NCBI GenBank assembly: GCA_944392785.1
Contig: CALXXW010000023.1
Coordinates: forward strand, 1-64,000
Reading direction: 5' to 3'
Origin: an uncultured Alphaproteobacteria bacterium
GTDB lineage: Bacteria > Pseudomonadota > Alphaproteobacteria > CAAHEQ01 > UBA3637
Length of the DNA: 64,000 bases
How positions within the stretch are numbered: position 1 is the first letter of the stretch; the number at the start of each line of letters is the position of its first letter. Shown one piece after another: positions 51,301 to 59,933 of the stretch. The notes under the pieces are model-generated. The model did not search any database and had not been told where the DNA came from. It saw only the letters and a program-made list of their open reading frames with translations. A program made the translations under genes and the position numbers.

Positions 51301-51811
51301 AGTGGCAACACTGCTGCATCTTTCCAGTCCGTGCCGACTTCAAATGGCCGCCATTATTTCATCTGTTCGAGAACGAATCAGTCAAAAAGGCAATAAATTT
51401 GCTTTTGTTTCCGCCAATGATAAGGCCGGATCATACGAATTGATGTGCTTTGCCGAGCCCTTGTCTTTGCATAAGGAAAAGCTCAAATCAGGACAGCCTT
51501 TGTTATTAACAATCACCGCTGACAAACGACCAGATGACGGCGAGATTCGTATGACTCTGCAAAATGTAGAATACCTGGCTGATGTCATGGCCAAAACGCC
51601 GACGACACTTATCATTAATCTGAATAACGCGGGGGAAATCCCTGTTATTAGCGAAGCTTTAGGCTCCCATGACAGTGGGAAAAGCCGCGTCTTTTTATTG
51701 ATACGAGAAAATGGTTATGATATTGAACTGGCTTTAAATGGCACCTATGAACTAACACCAACCATTTTGGAAAAATTGACGGCGCACACGATTGATTACC
51801 GCCAAGTGTAA
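48398..51811 (+). CDS. dnaE: DNA polymerase III subunit alpha
   Basis: 1137 residues, replicative polymerase, DnaE1 type. PHP domain at the N-terminus (FIHLRVHTEHSLLEGAIK), palm with PGRGSGAGSVVAWCL, PDFDVDFCQTNR (two catalytic Asp) and KFDFLGLKTLT (third), then fingers, helix-hairpin-helix and OB domain. QMGLFG near residue 910 matches the beta-clamp binding motif. Own promoter and a strong bidirectional terminator. Confidence 0.98.
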   Translation: MLTPEFIHLRVHTEHSLLEGAIKTAKLCHWAKEHNMPAIGIADSGNIFGAMLLAKEAAHEGVQPILGCQLLIKTPHDTPHPFHDDKPTYDKVVILVQNETGYQNLLLHFSEYYMGADKQTTPHLTLSELCTRTEGLLLLTGGVEGPLGRQLLAGHPDMAEQILSQLMAAFPNRLYIELQRHGMPAEEETEEAFLNLAYRHNIPLVATNEAFFLTPDMYEAHDALICIAEKTFVNEDNRRRVTPEHYLKTAEEMKELFRDIPEAIQNTVEIAKRCFFMATKKKPAFPNYDCQGKTEDEVLRDMTEAGFEMRMRGRSEEERKKYRERMLYELDIIKQMGFPGYFLIVADFIQWSKKHGVPVGPGRGSGAGSVVAWCLTITDIDPLRFNLLFERFLNPERVSMPDFDVDFCQTNRAKTIEYVQKHYGFDHVAQIITFGKLQAKAVIRDVGRVLQIPYPVVDRLSKLVPNTLGITLKEALEQEPEFEKEAAADENIRQLLEIALKLEGLYRNSSTHAAGVVIGNKPLDQIVPIYKDPSSDMPVTQYNMKFVEDASLIKFDFLGLKTLTTIAETVALLKKRGIEVDTSNLPLDDEETFKLLKAANSTGVFQLESTGMKKILHDMQPDKIEDIVALVSLYRPGPMDSIPSYIARKKGLEKPDYMHPMLEPILKETYGIMIYQEQVMQISQVMAGYTLGGADLLRRAMGKKIKEEMARQRDIFIEGALKNHVEQATAELVFDKMAKFAEYGFNKSHAAAYAYIAYQTAYLKAHYPVEFMAATMTLDKLNTDKLEFFKNDLHKMGYKVLPPDINKSDVNFTVENGAVRYALSAIKNVGEAGMQTVVAERKAHGPFKSMEDFLKRVDVSALNKRYVENLAKSGAFECLDKNRAKLFQNVETMVAYAADATTMRHSSQMGLFGNDSTATALKLTPTPEWGHIEKLEHEAEALGFYLSAHPLDNYHAVFERLRITASNEVATLLHLSSPCRLQMAAIISSVRERISQKGNKFAFVSANDKAGSYELMCFAEPLSLHKEKLKSGQPLLLTITADKRPDDGEIRMTLQNVEYLADVMAKTPTTLIINLNNAGEIPVISEALGSHDSGKSRVFLLIRENGYDIELALNGTYELTPTILEKLTAHTIDYRQV

Positions 51812-51834
51812 AATACCGACACTTCAATTTCTAT

Positions 51835-51876
51835 AAAAAATCCCCCGCCTGTCAAAAGCCGGGGGATTAATTTTTC
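51835..51876. terminator. Bidirectional terminator between dnaE and rne
   Basis: AATCCCCCG and CGGGGGATT form a stem with A-rich and T-rich flanks on both sides, so it can end both convergent transcripts. Confidence 0.9.
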
Positions 51877-51884
51877 ATCCCAAA

Positions 51885-54257
51885 TCAGTCAAGCAGTTTA
51901 TTCCACCAACCCGTTTTTTTGGGCATACTTTCCGTTGATTCACCCTCATCAAACCCCTTGGAAGACGGTAAGGTCAAGATATTCTCATCTTTCTTTTCAT
52001 CTCCCGTCGGCGAAAAAGAAGTCGGCCCACCGGATGTCATCGGCACCGAAGAGGTATCATCAGACAGCGGCTTTTGCTCTACTGCGTTTTGCGAGAGCCC
52101 CTCGGCGGCTCTTGTTTTGGTATTGTGACGCGTCCGTGGACGGCCGCCTTGACGTGGTTGTTTCTTCCCTTGAGGTCTTTTCTCTGCGGGGACTTGGTCC
52201 AACTCAGACAATGTCGTTTGTTCCACCACGGTAAAATGTTCTTCCGACGCCGATCCAGAGTCACTTTCTTTCATTTCCGACAGCGGGGTATCATGCACCG
52301 GCAAAGTCATCCGCTCCGCCGCCTCCTGGATTGGTTCAGCTTTTGCAGGTGTTTCTTCCACAGGCGATTCCGAGCTCATACGCAACCGAGCCTCTTCCGC
52401 TAATTTTTTCTGCTTACGCTTCCACTCGCGCCGGCGTTGATTACGAGATTTTCGGCGCTGAGACGGGACCGAATGACTTTCCTCGGAGGGCGTTTCAAGA
52501 TTTTCAGTCGTATCCGAGAGCGCGGTTTCCTCAGGCACCAAAGAGATGGAGGACGCCTGCTTTTTCGGCATTTCCCGTCTGTTTTTCTGTTCTTTTACGG
52601 CTGACTTATCAAGGCGATAAGGACTAAACTTTTGAACTTGAATAGTGGCGGTTTCACCATCTGCGCGTAAACGCTCCAAGCGGAAATCCGATGCTTTCGG
52701 CAACGTTGTATCGCCGATAATCCGCACCGTCATTTCATAACGTTGCTCCAGATTCATCAAATGCGCCCGCTTATTATTCAAAACATATAAAGCAACCGCC
52801 GGAGGCAATGTCAAAATAATGGTATTTCCTTGATTTCGCACGCCCACTTCTTCCAACATATGTAAAGCATGCATGGCACAAGATTCGGTTGAACGAACCA
52901 TTCCCTTTCCCCCACAGCAAGGACAAACCGTATAACTGCTTTCCAAAAAGCTGGAATGCAATCGTTGTCGAGACATTTCCAACAAACCGAATCCTGACAT
53001 TTTACCGACTTGGATACGTGCTCTGTCTCGTTTCAAAGCCTCTTTCAAACGACGCTCAACCGCGGCATTATTACGCGCTTCTTCCATATCGATAAAATCG
53101 ATCACAACCAACCCCGCCAAATCACGCAATCGCAGTTGGCGTGCCAACTCATCGCATGTTTCCAAGTTAATACGTAGTGCGGTTTCTTCAATATCATGTT
53201 CTTTGGTCGCACGCCCTGAGTTGACGTCTACGGCGACCAAAGCCTCTGTTTGATCGATAACCAAATATCCGCCGGAGGACAGTTGAACGATATTACTGTG
53301 TAAGGCCTCTAATTGCTGTTCAACCTGATTGGCTTGGAATAGAGGTACAGTATCCTTGTATTGTTTGATTTTTTTTGCCTGTGAGGGCATTAACATTTTC
53401 ATAAAATCGCGTGTTGTTTTAAAAACAGCTTCACCTTCTACCCAAATTTCATCAATATCCGGCGTGAACACATCTCGCAAAGAGCGCTTAATAATATCGC
53501 CTTCCTCGTGAATCAGTTTAGGAGCCAATGACTCCAGCGTCAGGTCCCGAATTTTCGACCATGTTTTGATTAAATAATCATAATCACGTTTAATTTCCGT
53601 TTTTGTTTTTCCCTGACCGGCGGTTCGAATAATAACACTCATTCCTTCGGGGATGGGTAATTTATCCACAATGGTTCGCAGCGCTTTACGATCCTTCACA
53701 TTACTGATTTTACGAGAAACACCGCCGCCTTTACCGTTGTTCGGCATCAAAACACTGAAGCGACCGGCCAAAGATAAGTATGTTGTTAAAGCCGCTCCCT
53801 TGTTTCCACGTTCCTCTTTAATCACCTGGACCAACATGACTTGTCCCTGATGAATGACTTCTTGGATTTTATATTTGCGTAAAAAAGTGGTCTGAGGGCG
53901 AAGTTCATCCACGTCCACGTCGTTAAAATTTTCCGCGTCATCCGTGTCAAGGTCTTTTTCTTCAGTGGCTTTTTGAGCCATCAATGACTTTAACTCCTCT
54001 CTATCTGCGACAGGAATCTGATAATAATCCGGATGTATTTCACTGAAAGCCAAAAATCCGTGGCGATTGCCGCCATATTCAACAAAGGCCGCCTGCAGAG
54101 ACGGTTCTACCCGCACTACTTTTGCTAAATAAATGTTTCCTTTAATTTGTTTTTTAGTCGAGGTATCGACATCGAATTCATCTAATCTCCCCTCATCCAA
54201 AACGACGACGCGCGTTTCTTCGGCATGCGTTGCGTCAATAAGCATTTTTTTTGACAT
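51885..54257 (-). CDS. rne: Ribonuclease E/G family endoribonuclease
   Basis: 790 residues. S1 domain (about 37-130, with an acidic insert TEEKDLDTDDAENFNDVDVDEL), then an RNase E catalytic core with VDVNSGRATKEHDIEETALRINLE and LAGLVVIDFIDME (catalytic Asp pair) and the Zn-link CPCCGGKG (CPxCxGxG). Then an extended Arg/Lys- and Pro/Glu-rich C-terminal half (from about 560: RRKSRNQRRREWKRKQKK), probably the degradosome scaffold. Functions in mRNA decay and rRNA processing. Long leader with a hairpin suggests autoregulation as known for E. coli rne. Confidence 0.95.
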   Translation of the reverse strand: MSKKMLIDATHAEETRVVVLDEGRLDEFDVDTSTKKQIKGNIYLAKVVRVEPSLQAAFVEYGGNRHGFLAFSEIHPDYYQIPVADREELKSLMAQKATEEKDLDTDDAENFNDVDVDELRPQTTFLRKYKIQEVIHQGQVMLVQVIKEERGNKGAALTTYLSLAGRFSVLMPNNGKGGGVSRKISNVKDRKALRTIVDKLPIPEGMSVIIRTAGQGKTKTEIKRDYDYLIKTWSKIRDLTLESLAPKLIHEEGDIIKRSLRDVFTPDIDEIWVEGEAVFKTTRDFMKMLMPSQAKKIKQYKDTVPLFQANQVEQQLEALHSNIVQLSSGGYLVIDQTEALVAVDVNSGRATKEHDIEETALRINLETCDELARQLRLRDLAGLVVIDFIDMEEARNNAAVERRLKEALKRDRARIQVGKMSGFGLLEMSRQRLHSSFLESSYTVCPCCGGKGMVRSTESCAMHALHMLEEVGVRNQGNTIILTLPPAVALYVLNNKRAHLMNLEQRYEMTVRIIGDTTLPKASDFRLERLRADGETATIQVQKFSPYRLDKSAVKEQKNRREMPKKQASSISLVPEETALSDTTENLETPSEESHSVPSQRRKSRNQRRREWKRKQKKLAEEARLRMSSESPVEETPAKAEPIQEAAERMTLPVHDTPLSEMKESDSGSASEEHFTVVEQTTLSELDQVPAEKRPQGKKQPRQGGRPRTRHNTKTRAAEGLSQNAVEQKPLSDDTSSVPMTSGGPTSFSPTGDEKKDENILTLPSSKGFDEGESTESMPKKTGWWNKLLD

Positions 54258-54291
54258 AAACTTTTATTCTCCAAAATCATATTAAATCGGG

Positions 54292-54315
54292 CACTTGCCT
54301 TCCCAGAAGCAAGTG
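54292..54315 (-). ncRNA. Stem-loop in the rne 5' leader
   Basis: On minus CACTTGC and GCAAGTG form a 7-bp stem with a 10-base loop about 35 bases before the rne ATG. It lies in a predicted leader of about 170 nt. Confidence 0.45.
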
Positions 54316-54437
54316 AATGAGATTCGGTCACATAACTGCTGCAAAGGGAACATGTAAAAAAATCCATCATCTTGTCCATATTATTCCACCGAATCTTAAA
54401 AAATTTTTTTGGCAATTACTTTTTAATTGCGTTTTGA

Positions 54438-54466
54438 ATTATATCGGTATATGAATAAATAAGCAA
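54438..54466 (-). promoter_or_regulatory. Predicted rne promoter
   Basis: On minus TTGCTT, 17 bp, TATAAT. It gives a leader of about 170 nt. Confidence 0.65.
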
Positions 54467-54497
54467 GTTTTTTTATACCAAATAGCACTTTTTTTAC

Positions 54498-55652
54498 ATG
54501 AGACATTTAAAAACAGTCGTTTACGCTTTCTTTTTTTGTCTGTGGGCCTTGTGCGCAACAGCCGCCACCATTCAGGACATGCGCCTATCGGCCAAGCAAA
54601 ATAATGCCGTGCGATTTGTTGCTGATTTATCGGCAAAAACAGACATTTCTGTCTTTCGCCTGACAAATCCTTCTCGTTTGGTTGTCGATTTTAAACACAC
54701 GGATTTTACAGAGAAGGCTCGTAAAAGAAACTTTGGGAAAACCGGTTTTATTTCCGGTATTCGATTGGGACATCCGGATAAAGACACAGCCCGAGTTGTT
54801 CTGGATTTACCGGCTAGTGAGTTAACGGAAAGCCACTTTTTGCTCAAACCTCAAGGGAACATTCCCTGGCGCTTTGTTTTGGACTTAGCGCCGACCGGGA
54901 GCTCCTCTTCCATCTTAGAGTCCGATCAAAATCTTGCGGGTAAAAGCAGCGGAACTTTCAAGAAAAAGCAAAAAATTATCGTCCTGGATCCCGGACACGG
55001 TGGACAGGACCCGGGAGCTATTTCTAAAAACGGACATTATGAAAAAGACTTAACGTTGAAAATGGCGCGCGAGACACGAGAGCTTTTACAAGCGGCAGGA
55101 TATAAAGTCGTTTTAACACGAGACAAAGACATTTTTATTTCCTTACGCGGCCGTATTCAAAAGGCACATGCCGCCAATGCCGACCTGTTCATCTCCATTC
55201 ATGCCGATAGCGCCAAAAATACATCGGCACGCGGCTTATCCATCTATACCATTTCCGAAACGGCATCCGATAAAGAGGCCGCTGCCTTGGCAGAACGTGA
55301 AAACAAAGCCGATATTCTGTTCGGTATGGATTTAGGCGAATATCAACCGGAAGTCGGCAACATTTTAATTGATTTTGCCAAAAAATACACCATGGATCAA
55401 TCGGCTTTATACGCTTCTTTGGTTGTGAAAGAGATGAAAAAGAATGTCAAGCTGGTTCCCAATCCACATCGTTTTGCGGGGTTTGTTGTTTTAAAATCAC
55501 CGAATATTCCCTCGGTTCTGTTGGAGATGGGCTATTTATCCAACCGAACGGAAGAGCGGCAATTACAAAAAAAGAGCTATCGTCGAGAGCTGGCCCAAGC
55601 TTTAGTCCGCGCGGCAAACAACTACTTTAAAACAGTGGAGGCATTAGAATGA
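54498..55652 (+). CDS. amiC: N-acetylmuramoyl-L-alanine amidase (AMIN plus Amidase_3)
   Basis: 384 residues. Signal peptide (MRHLKTVVYAFFFCLWALCATAA), an AMIN septal-targeting domain (about 25-130) and a zinc amidase domain. Zn ligands and catalytic Glu are in VLDPGHGGQDPGAI, YEKDLTLKMA, LFISIHADSA and PSVLLEMGYLSN. It splits septal peptidoglycan and normally needs an activator such as the NlpD-like lipoprotein at 19.6 kb. No Shine-Dalgarno precedes the ATG. Overlaps the next gene by four bases (ATGA). Confidence 0.95.
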   Translation: MRHLKTVVYAFFFCLWALCATAATIQDMRLSAKQNNAVRFVADLSAKTDISVFRLTNPSRLVVDFKHTDFTEKARKRNFGKTGFISGIRLGHPDKDTARVVLDLPASELTESHFLLKPQGNIPWRFVLDLAPTGSSSSILESDQNLAGKSSGTFKKKQKIIVLDPGHGGQDPGAISKNGHYEKDLTLKMARETRELLQAAGYKVVLTRDKDIFISLRGRIQKAHAANADLFISIHADSAKNTSARGLSIYTISETASDKEAAALAERENKADILFGMDLGEYQPEVGNILIDFAKKYTMDQSALYASLVVKEMKKNVKLVPNPHRFAGFVVLKSPNIPSVLLEMGYLSNRTEERQLQKKSYRRELAQALVRAANNYFKTVEALE

Positions 55653-56347
55653 CACACGTGCTTTCTTTTATTCGCAACGGTGCCGGATATGGTATCAAAC
55701 TGACCCTTTTGTTCGCCGGAGCCATAGCCGTTGCTGTCATGGGCATTGCCGGCCTCTTCTTACAAGATTTGATAGCCCAGACAGAAGAGCATCCCTTATT
55801 CCGACAATTACCGACCCTGATTATCACGCCTGAGGGGTTGTCCGATTCAACGAAGCCTTTCACATATACGGACGCCCAAAGCGGTATTTCATTGATGATT
55901 GACCCTCAACTTTCTCCGGATGAGGCTACAAAGGATAACACCATTTATCTCACGCGACATCACATGGTGGTCCGTCTTGAGGGAGCCTCTCCGACCACGT
56001 TTGATTTACCGCGAGAAAATATCATCATCACCCCTCAAACCATTCGGGATAGCTTAACGACAACGGCCGTTTTCATTCCTCTTTTATTGGGGGTTTGGGT
56101 TGGTTTATGGGTTGTCTTGGGATTTTTATTGTCCTGGGGCTTGACCGGTATGTTGTCCAAACTGATATATCGTCCTTATCCAACGGATGTCATCGGGCGT
56201 GCCGTAGCGTTCAGCTGGGGAAGCATCATTCTGGTTGACATTTTTATGGTGTTGGCGGGCTATGGCTTTTCTTTGGCTGCCGCCGTTTTATTTACCGTTG
56301 CGTTAGGTCTGATTTTGCTGCGCGGACTTCCCTCGGTTTCTCAATAA
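55649..56347 (+). CDS. Integral membrane protein with periplasmic domain, DUF1189-like layout
   Basis: 232 residues. One N-terminal helix (about 15-38), a soluble region (40-128; TLIITPEGLSDSTKPFTYTDAQSG) and three C-terminal helices (135-225). The layout recalls DUF1189 proteins but I do not recognise a diagnostic motif. Co-translated with the amidase (ATGA), so a cell-wall role is suggested. Its last 56 bp overlap the end of queA on the other strand. Confidence 0.75.
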   Translation: MTHVLSFIRNGAGYGIKLTLLFAGAIAVAVMGIAGLFLQDLIAQTEEHPLFRQLPTLIITPEGLSDSTKPFTYTDAQSGISLMIDPQLSPDEATKDNTIYLTRHHMVVRLEGASPTTFDLPRENIIITPQTIRDSLTTTAVFIPLLLGVWVGLWVVLGFLLSWGLTGMLSKLIYRPYPTDVIGRAVAFSWGSIILVDIFMVLAGYGFSLAAAVLFTVALGLILLRGLPSVSQ

Positions 56348-57365
56348 GACAGGCATCTCCATAGGAAAAAAAGCGGTATTGATGTCGAATAGCATAATCA
56401 TAAGCCGCTTTCATCGGTTCAATCCCCGCAAAAGCACAGACCAACATAAACAACGTCGAACCCGACAAATGAAAATTTGTAAACAACGCATCCGTCACCC
56501 GAAATTGATATCCCGGTGTAATAAAAATTTGTGTTTCAGCCGCAAACGGATGGATTATTCCCTTCTCATCGGCGGCCGACTCCAATAAACGCAAAGAAGT
56601 GGTCCCGACCGGAATAATCCGACGCCCTTCTTGTCGGGCTTTGTTTAAAAAATCGGCGGTCTCGGGTGTTATGACACCGTATTCGGCATGCATGACATGT
56701 TTATCCGTGTCATCTACTTTAACCGGTAAAAAGGTTCCGCCGCCGACATGCAAAGTGACAAAGACACGCGCCACTCCTTTGGTATCCAAGCGTTCAAATA
56801 ACTCCGGCGTAAAATGTAATCCGGCGGTCGGAGCCGCAACAGCTCCCTCGTGTTTGGCATAAATTGTTTGGTAGTCTGTTTTATCTGAATCCAAACCACC
56901 GCGTAGCCTTTTAATATACGGGGGCAAAGGCATCGTCCCGATTTGATGCAACGCCGCCATTAACGCCGGTCCCTTTTTGTTAAAGCGCACGATAACCGAC
57001 CCGCCGGGTGTTTTATGCAACACATGAGCCGACAACGCTCCTTCAAAGGTGACGACATCTCCGGATTTTAAGCGACGAGCATTTTTGACCAAGGTGACCC
57101 AATCACTCAAACTTTCCTGTTTAAACAGCGTCATTTCAATTTTAGCCTCACCGCGCATCCCATAAAGACGAGCCGGTATAACTTTTGTATCGTTAAAAAC
57201 CAACACATCATTCGGACGCAACAGAGCATCCAGATCGGCCACCTGTCGATCTTCTAACTTTCCGTTTTCCATGATATGCAACAAGCGTGCGCTATCCCGC
57301 GGCTCCACCGGCGCATGAGCAATCAAGCTTTCCGGCAAATCAAATTGAAAAATATCCGTTTTCAT
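56292..57365 (-). CDS. queA: tRNA preQ1(34) S-adenosylmethionine ribosyltransferase-isomerase QueA
   Basis: 357 residues. Makes epoxyqueuosine in the queuosine pathway using SAM as ribosyl donor. FDLPESLIAHAPVEPRDSARLL, DVLVFNDTKVIPARLYG, APTAGLHFTPELF, LHVGGGTFLPVK and FHLSGSTLFMLVCAF with YRFFSYGDA are diagnostic. The C-terminal 15 or so residues lie antisense to the neighbouring membrane-protein gene. No SD; the promoter -10 is nine bases before the ATG. Confidence 0.97.
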   Translation of the reverse strand: MKTDIFQFDLPESLIAHAPVEPRDSARLLHIMENGKLEDRQVADLDALLRPNDVLVFNDTKVIPARLYGMRGEAKIEMTLFKQESLSDWVTLVKNARRLKSGDVVTFEGALSAHVLHKTPGGSVIVRFNKKGPALMAALHQIGTMPLPPYIKRLRGGLDSDKTDYQTIYAKHEGAVAAPTAGLHFTPELFERLDTKGVARVFVTLHVGGGTFLPVKVDDTDKHVMHAEYGVITPETADFLNKARQEGRRIIPVGTTSLRLLESAADEKGIIHPFAAETQIFITPGYQFRVTDALFTNFHLSGSTLFMLVCAFAGIEPMKAAYDYAIRHQYRFFSYGDACLIEKPREVRAAKSDLTQR

Positions 57366-57373
57366 GAGGGATA

Positions 57374-57402
57374 AGCATAAGCTCTTTTATACCAAAAGTC
57401 AA
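57374..57402 (-). promoter_or_regulatory. Predicted queA promoter
   Basis: On minus TTGACT, 17 bp, TATGCT. The transcription start would fall within two bases of the ATG at 57365, suggesting a leaderless mRNA. Confidence 0.55.
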
Positions 57403-57428
57403 GCACACCCCTCCTGACCGCTTTTTTG

Positions 57429-57457
57429 TTGCATTCCTGTTGAAAAACAGATAAGAT
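57429..57457 (+). promoter_or_regulatory. Predicted moxR operon promoter
   Basis: TTGCAT, 17 bp, TAAGAT, about 40 bases before the moxR ATG, which has SD AGAGGA. Confidence 0.55.
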
Positions 57458-57495
57458 GGCTTATATGAAACAAGAAAAGAGATAAGAGGATTGTT

Positions 57496-58458
57496 ATGAC
57501 AACTGCCAGCACACAATTTCAAAATTTAAGAAACTATATGAGTCAAAGAATCGTCGGACAGCCGGAATTAGTTGATGCCCTTCTGATCGGGCTGTTATGC
57601 GACGGACATTTATTGGTCGAGGGCGTACCGGGACTGGCCAAGACAAAAGCGATTAAGGTCCTGTCCGAAACGGTTGATGCTCAATCTCAGCGGATTCAAT
57701 TCACGCCGGATTTATTGCCTTCGGATATTACCGGCAGTGATGTTTATCGTCCGGAAACCAACTCCTTTTTTTTCCAAAAGGGCCCCATTTTTCACAACTT
57801 AATTTTGGCGGATGAAATCAATCGAGCGCCGGCCAAAGTTCAATCTGCTCTTTTAGAGGCCATGGGAGAACGTCAAGTCAGTATCGGCAATCAAACTTAT
57901 CGTCTGCCGGATTTATTCATGGTTATGGCCACACAAAATCCGATAGAACAAGAGGGGACCTATACCTTGCCCGAAGCTCAACTGGATCGTTTTTTGCTAT
58001 ATGTCAAAATTCAATATCCGGATATTGAAGCCGAACGCCAGATTTTAAAAATCGTTCAAGGGGAGGAAAAACAAGAGCCGGCTCCCGTTTTTTCCAAAAT
58101 CAAACAAGAACAGATTTTTGCGGCTCGACAAGAAGTTTTAAATACATACATGTCCCCGGAATTGGAAGAATACCTTATTCAATTTATTATGGCGACCCGC
58201 CATCCGGAGGCCTATGACAAAAAATTAGCTGAATTGATCAAATTCGGAGCCAGCCCTCGCGGGACGATAGCTCTGGATATAGTGGCACGAGCTCGCGCTT
58301 GGTTAGACGGGCATGATTTCGTCACACCGGCGGATATTCAACGATTGATACCCGCGGTTCTTCGGCATCGCATTATTCCTTCTTTTGAGGCAAAGGCTGC
58401 CCATATGACGTCAGATGATATTTTGGCCTCTTTGTTAGATTTGGTTCCACTGCCGTGA
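57496..58458 (+). CDS. MoxR-family AAA+ ATPase
   Basis: 320 residues, typical MoxR. Walker A LLVEGVPGLAKTKA, Walker B LILADEINRAPAKVQSALLEAMGE, sensor MATQNPIEQEGTYTLPEAQLDRF and the C-terminal lid (GASPRGTIALDIVARARAWLDG). Acts as a chaperone that activates VWA-domain partners. First gene of moxR-DUF58-DUF4381. Its likely BatA/BatB clients are 46 kb away in the same window. Confidence 0.96.
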   Translation: MTTASTQFQNLRNYMSQRIVGQPELVDALLIGLLCDGHLLVEGVPGLAKTKAIKVLSETVDAQSQRIQFTPDLLPSDITGSDVYRPETNSFFFQKGPIFHNLILADEINRAPAKVQSALLEAMGERQVSIGNQTYRLPDLFMVMATQNPIEQEGTYTLPEAQLDRFLLYVKIQYPDIEAERQILKIVQGEEKQEPAPVFSKIKQEQIFAARQEVLNTYMSPELEEYLIQFIMATRHPEAYDKKLAELIKFGASPRGTIALDIVARARAWLDGHDFVTPADIQRLIPAVLRHRIIPSFEAKAAHMTSDDILASLLDLVPLP

Positions 58459-58473
58459 TAATCAGGAGAGAAA

Positions 58474-59394
58474 ATGTCCCCGCACTCCTCCCACAATCCC
58501 GTTCGTGTGTCATTGAAAGAGCTGTCTGCTTTGAAAGAAAAGGCGCGTTTTTTAAAAGCCTTCTCGACGAAAAAACCGGTCCATCACCAAACAGGGGAAA
58601 CAAGATCTCTTTTCAAGACGCGAGGGCTTGATTTTCAAGAGCTGCGCCCCTATCAACCCGGGGATGATTTGCGTCAAATTGATTGGCGTGCAACCGCCAA
58701 ATACGGTAAGCCGTTTACAAAGTTATATACCGAAGAAAAAGAACGTCCTGTTTTTTTTCTATGCGATTTACGCAGCCGAATGAAATTTGCCTCACGGGGA
58801 GATTTTAAGTCCGTTATGGCTGCCCGCATGACAGCTCTTTTAGCTTGGGTTTCTCTTCAGAAAAAGGATCCTATCGGTTATGCTCTCCTTCAACCTCATG
58901 TTATTACCACCTCAGCGCCGACAAAAGGCGAAAACGCTGTTTTAGAGCTTTTAAAAGCCCTGGAACAATGTTCATCTCCGGACACAGAGACAGAAGATGA
59001 GACCACATTAGCGCAAGCCTTAGAGCTTGTTCAACTTCATGTCAAACGCGGTGCTTTCATTTTTGTTTTCAGTGATTTTGAAGATTTAACAAGTCCTGCC
59101 GTTCGGATACTCACGCAATTGGCCGACAAACAAACCGTTGCCCTGATTCGGCTGTATGATATGCTTGAAAAAGAGTTGCCGGAAGGTCTTCTACCGATTT
59201 CGGATGGGAAAACTTCCGCCTATTTAAATATGTCGTCACATAACCGGCATGTGTTTACGCAAGAATTTGAACAAAACACGCAACGGTTGAAACAGTTGGC
59301 AGAGACTCATGGATTAGGTTTTCTGTCATTTGCAACGACAGATGCTTATTTAAACATTCTGATGAAAATCTGTGAAGCGGGGGGAATCAGCTGA
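58474..59394 (+). CDS. DUF58 domain protein (BatA-associated)
   Basis: 306 residues, cytoplasmic. GLDFQELRPYQPGDDLRQIDWRATAKYGKPFTKLYTEEKERPVFFLCDLRSRM is the DUF58 signature; a VWA-like Rossmann fold with DLRSRM in place of a full MIDAS follows. Normally encoded between moxR and the bat genes. SD AGGAGAG, and its stop overlaps the next start (TGATG). Confidence 0.93.
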   Translation: MSPHSSHNPVRVSLKELSALKEKARFLKAFSTKKPVHHQTGETRSLFKTRGLDFQELRPYQPGDDLRQIDWRATAKYGKPFTKLYTEEKERPVFFLCDLRSRMKFASRGDFKSVMAARMTALLAWVSLQKKDPIGYALLQPHVITTSAPTKGENAVLELLKALEQCSSPDTETEDETTLAQALELVQLHVKRGAFIFVFSDFEDLTSPAVRILTQLADKQTVALIRLYDMLEKELPEGLLPISDGKTSAYLNMSSHNRHVFTQEFEQNTQRLKQLAETHGLGFLSFATTDAYLNILMKICEAGGIS

Positions 59395-59933
59395 TGCCGA
59401 TACCCTCCTCTTTACAAGATTTGCCGACTCAAGCCCCGATTGATTTATCCGGCTTACGAGATATTCATATCCCGATTGCTCCTTCTTTTTGGCCGCCGGC
59501 CATCGGTTGGTGGTATCTGGCGGGGTTGATATTAGCCGTTCTGATAGGGATGGTGATATGGCGCATTCATATTATTCATGGCTGGAGATATCAAGCACAA
59601 CGCGTTCTTTATCACTCGTTCATTTTGCATGCCAACGCTCCCGTGTTATTAGCCCGAGATATTTCTCATGTGTTAAAACGCGTCCTGCGTACGATTCATC
59701 CGACGGCCAAAATAGGACGATTGGCGGCGGAGCAGTGGGCTGATTTTTTGCAAAAAGAAGTTCCTCATGTTTTTTCAAAAGAAGAAGCGAAAATCATTGC
59801 CTTTTCAACTTATATGCCTCATAATAGAGTCATTACTGTTCCGGCGAGCAGGCTTTATCGCAAGACCCGGCTTTGGATTCGCCGCATTAAAAAGGAGAAG
59901 AAACATGCACATTACCACCGAAGACATTCATGA
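59394..59933 (+). CDS. DUF4381 membrane protein
   Basis: 179 residues. A single membrane helix (WWYLAGLILAVLIGMVIWRI, about residues 40-60) follows LSGLRDIHIPIAPSFWPPAIGWW, the hallmark of DUF4381 proteins from MoxR/Bat operons. The cytoplasmic part is basic. It overlaps the next gene by 29 bp. Function unknown but part of the Bat system by context. Confidence 0.9.
   Translation: MPIPSSLQDLPTQAPIDLSGLRDIHIPIAPSFWPPAIGWWYLAGLILAVLIGMVIWRIHIIHGWRYQAQRVLYHSFILHANAPVLLARDISHVLKRVLRTIHPTAKIGRLAAEQWADFLQKEVPHVFSKEEAKIIAFSTYMPHNRVITVPASRLYRKTRLWIRRIKKEKKHAHYHRRHS

Noticed and set aside
53655-53680. DnaA-box-like TTTATCCACA inside rne
   Set aside because: Single copy inside a coding region, with no cluster or AT-rich unwinding region; chance match.
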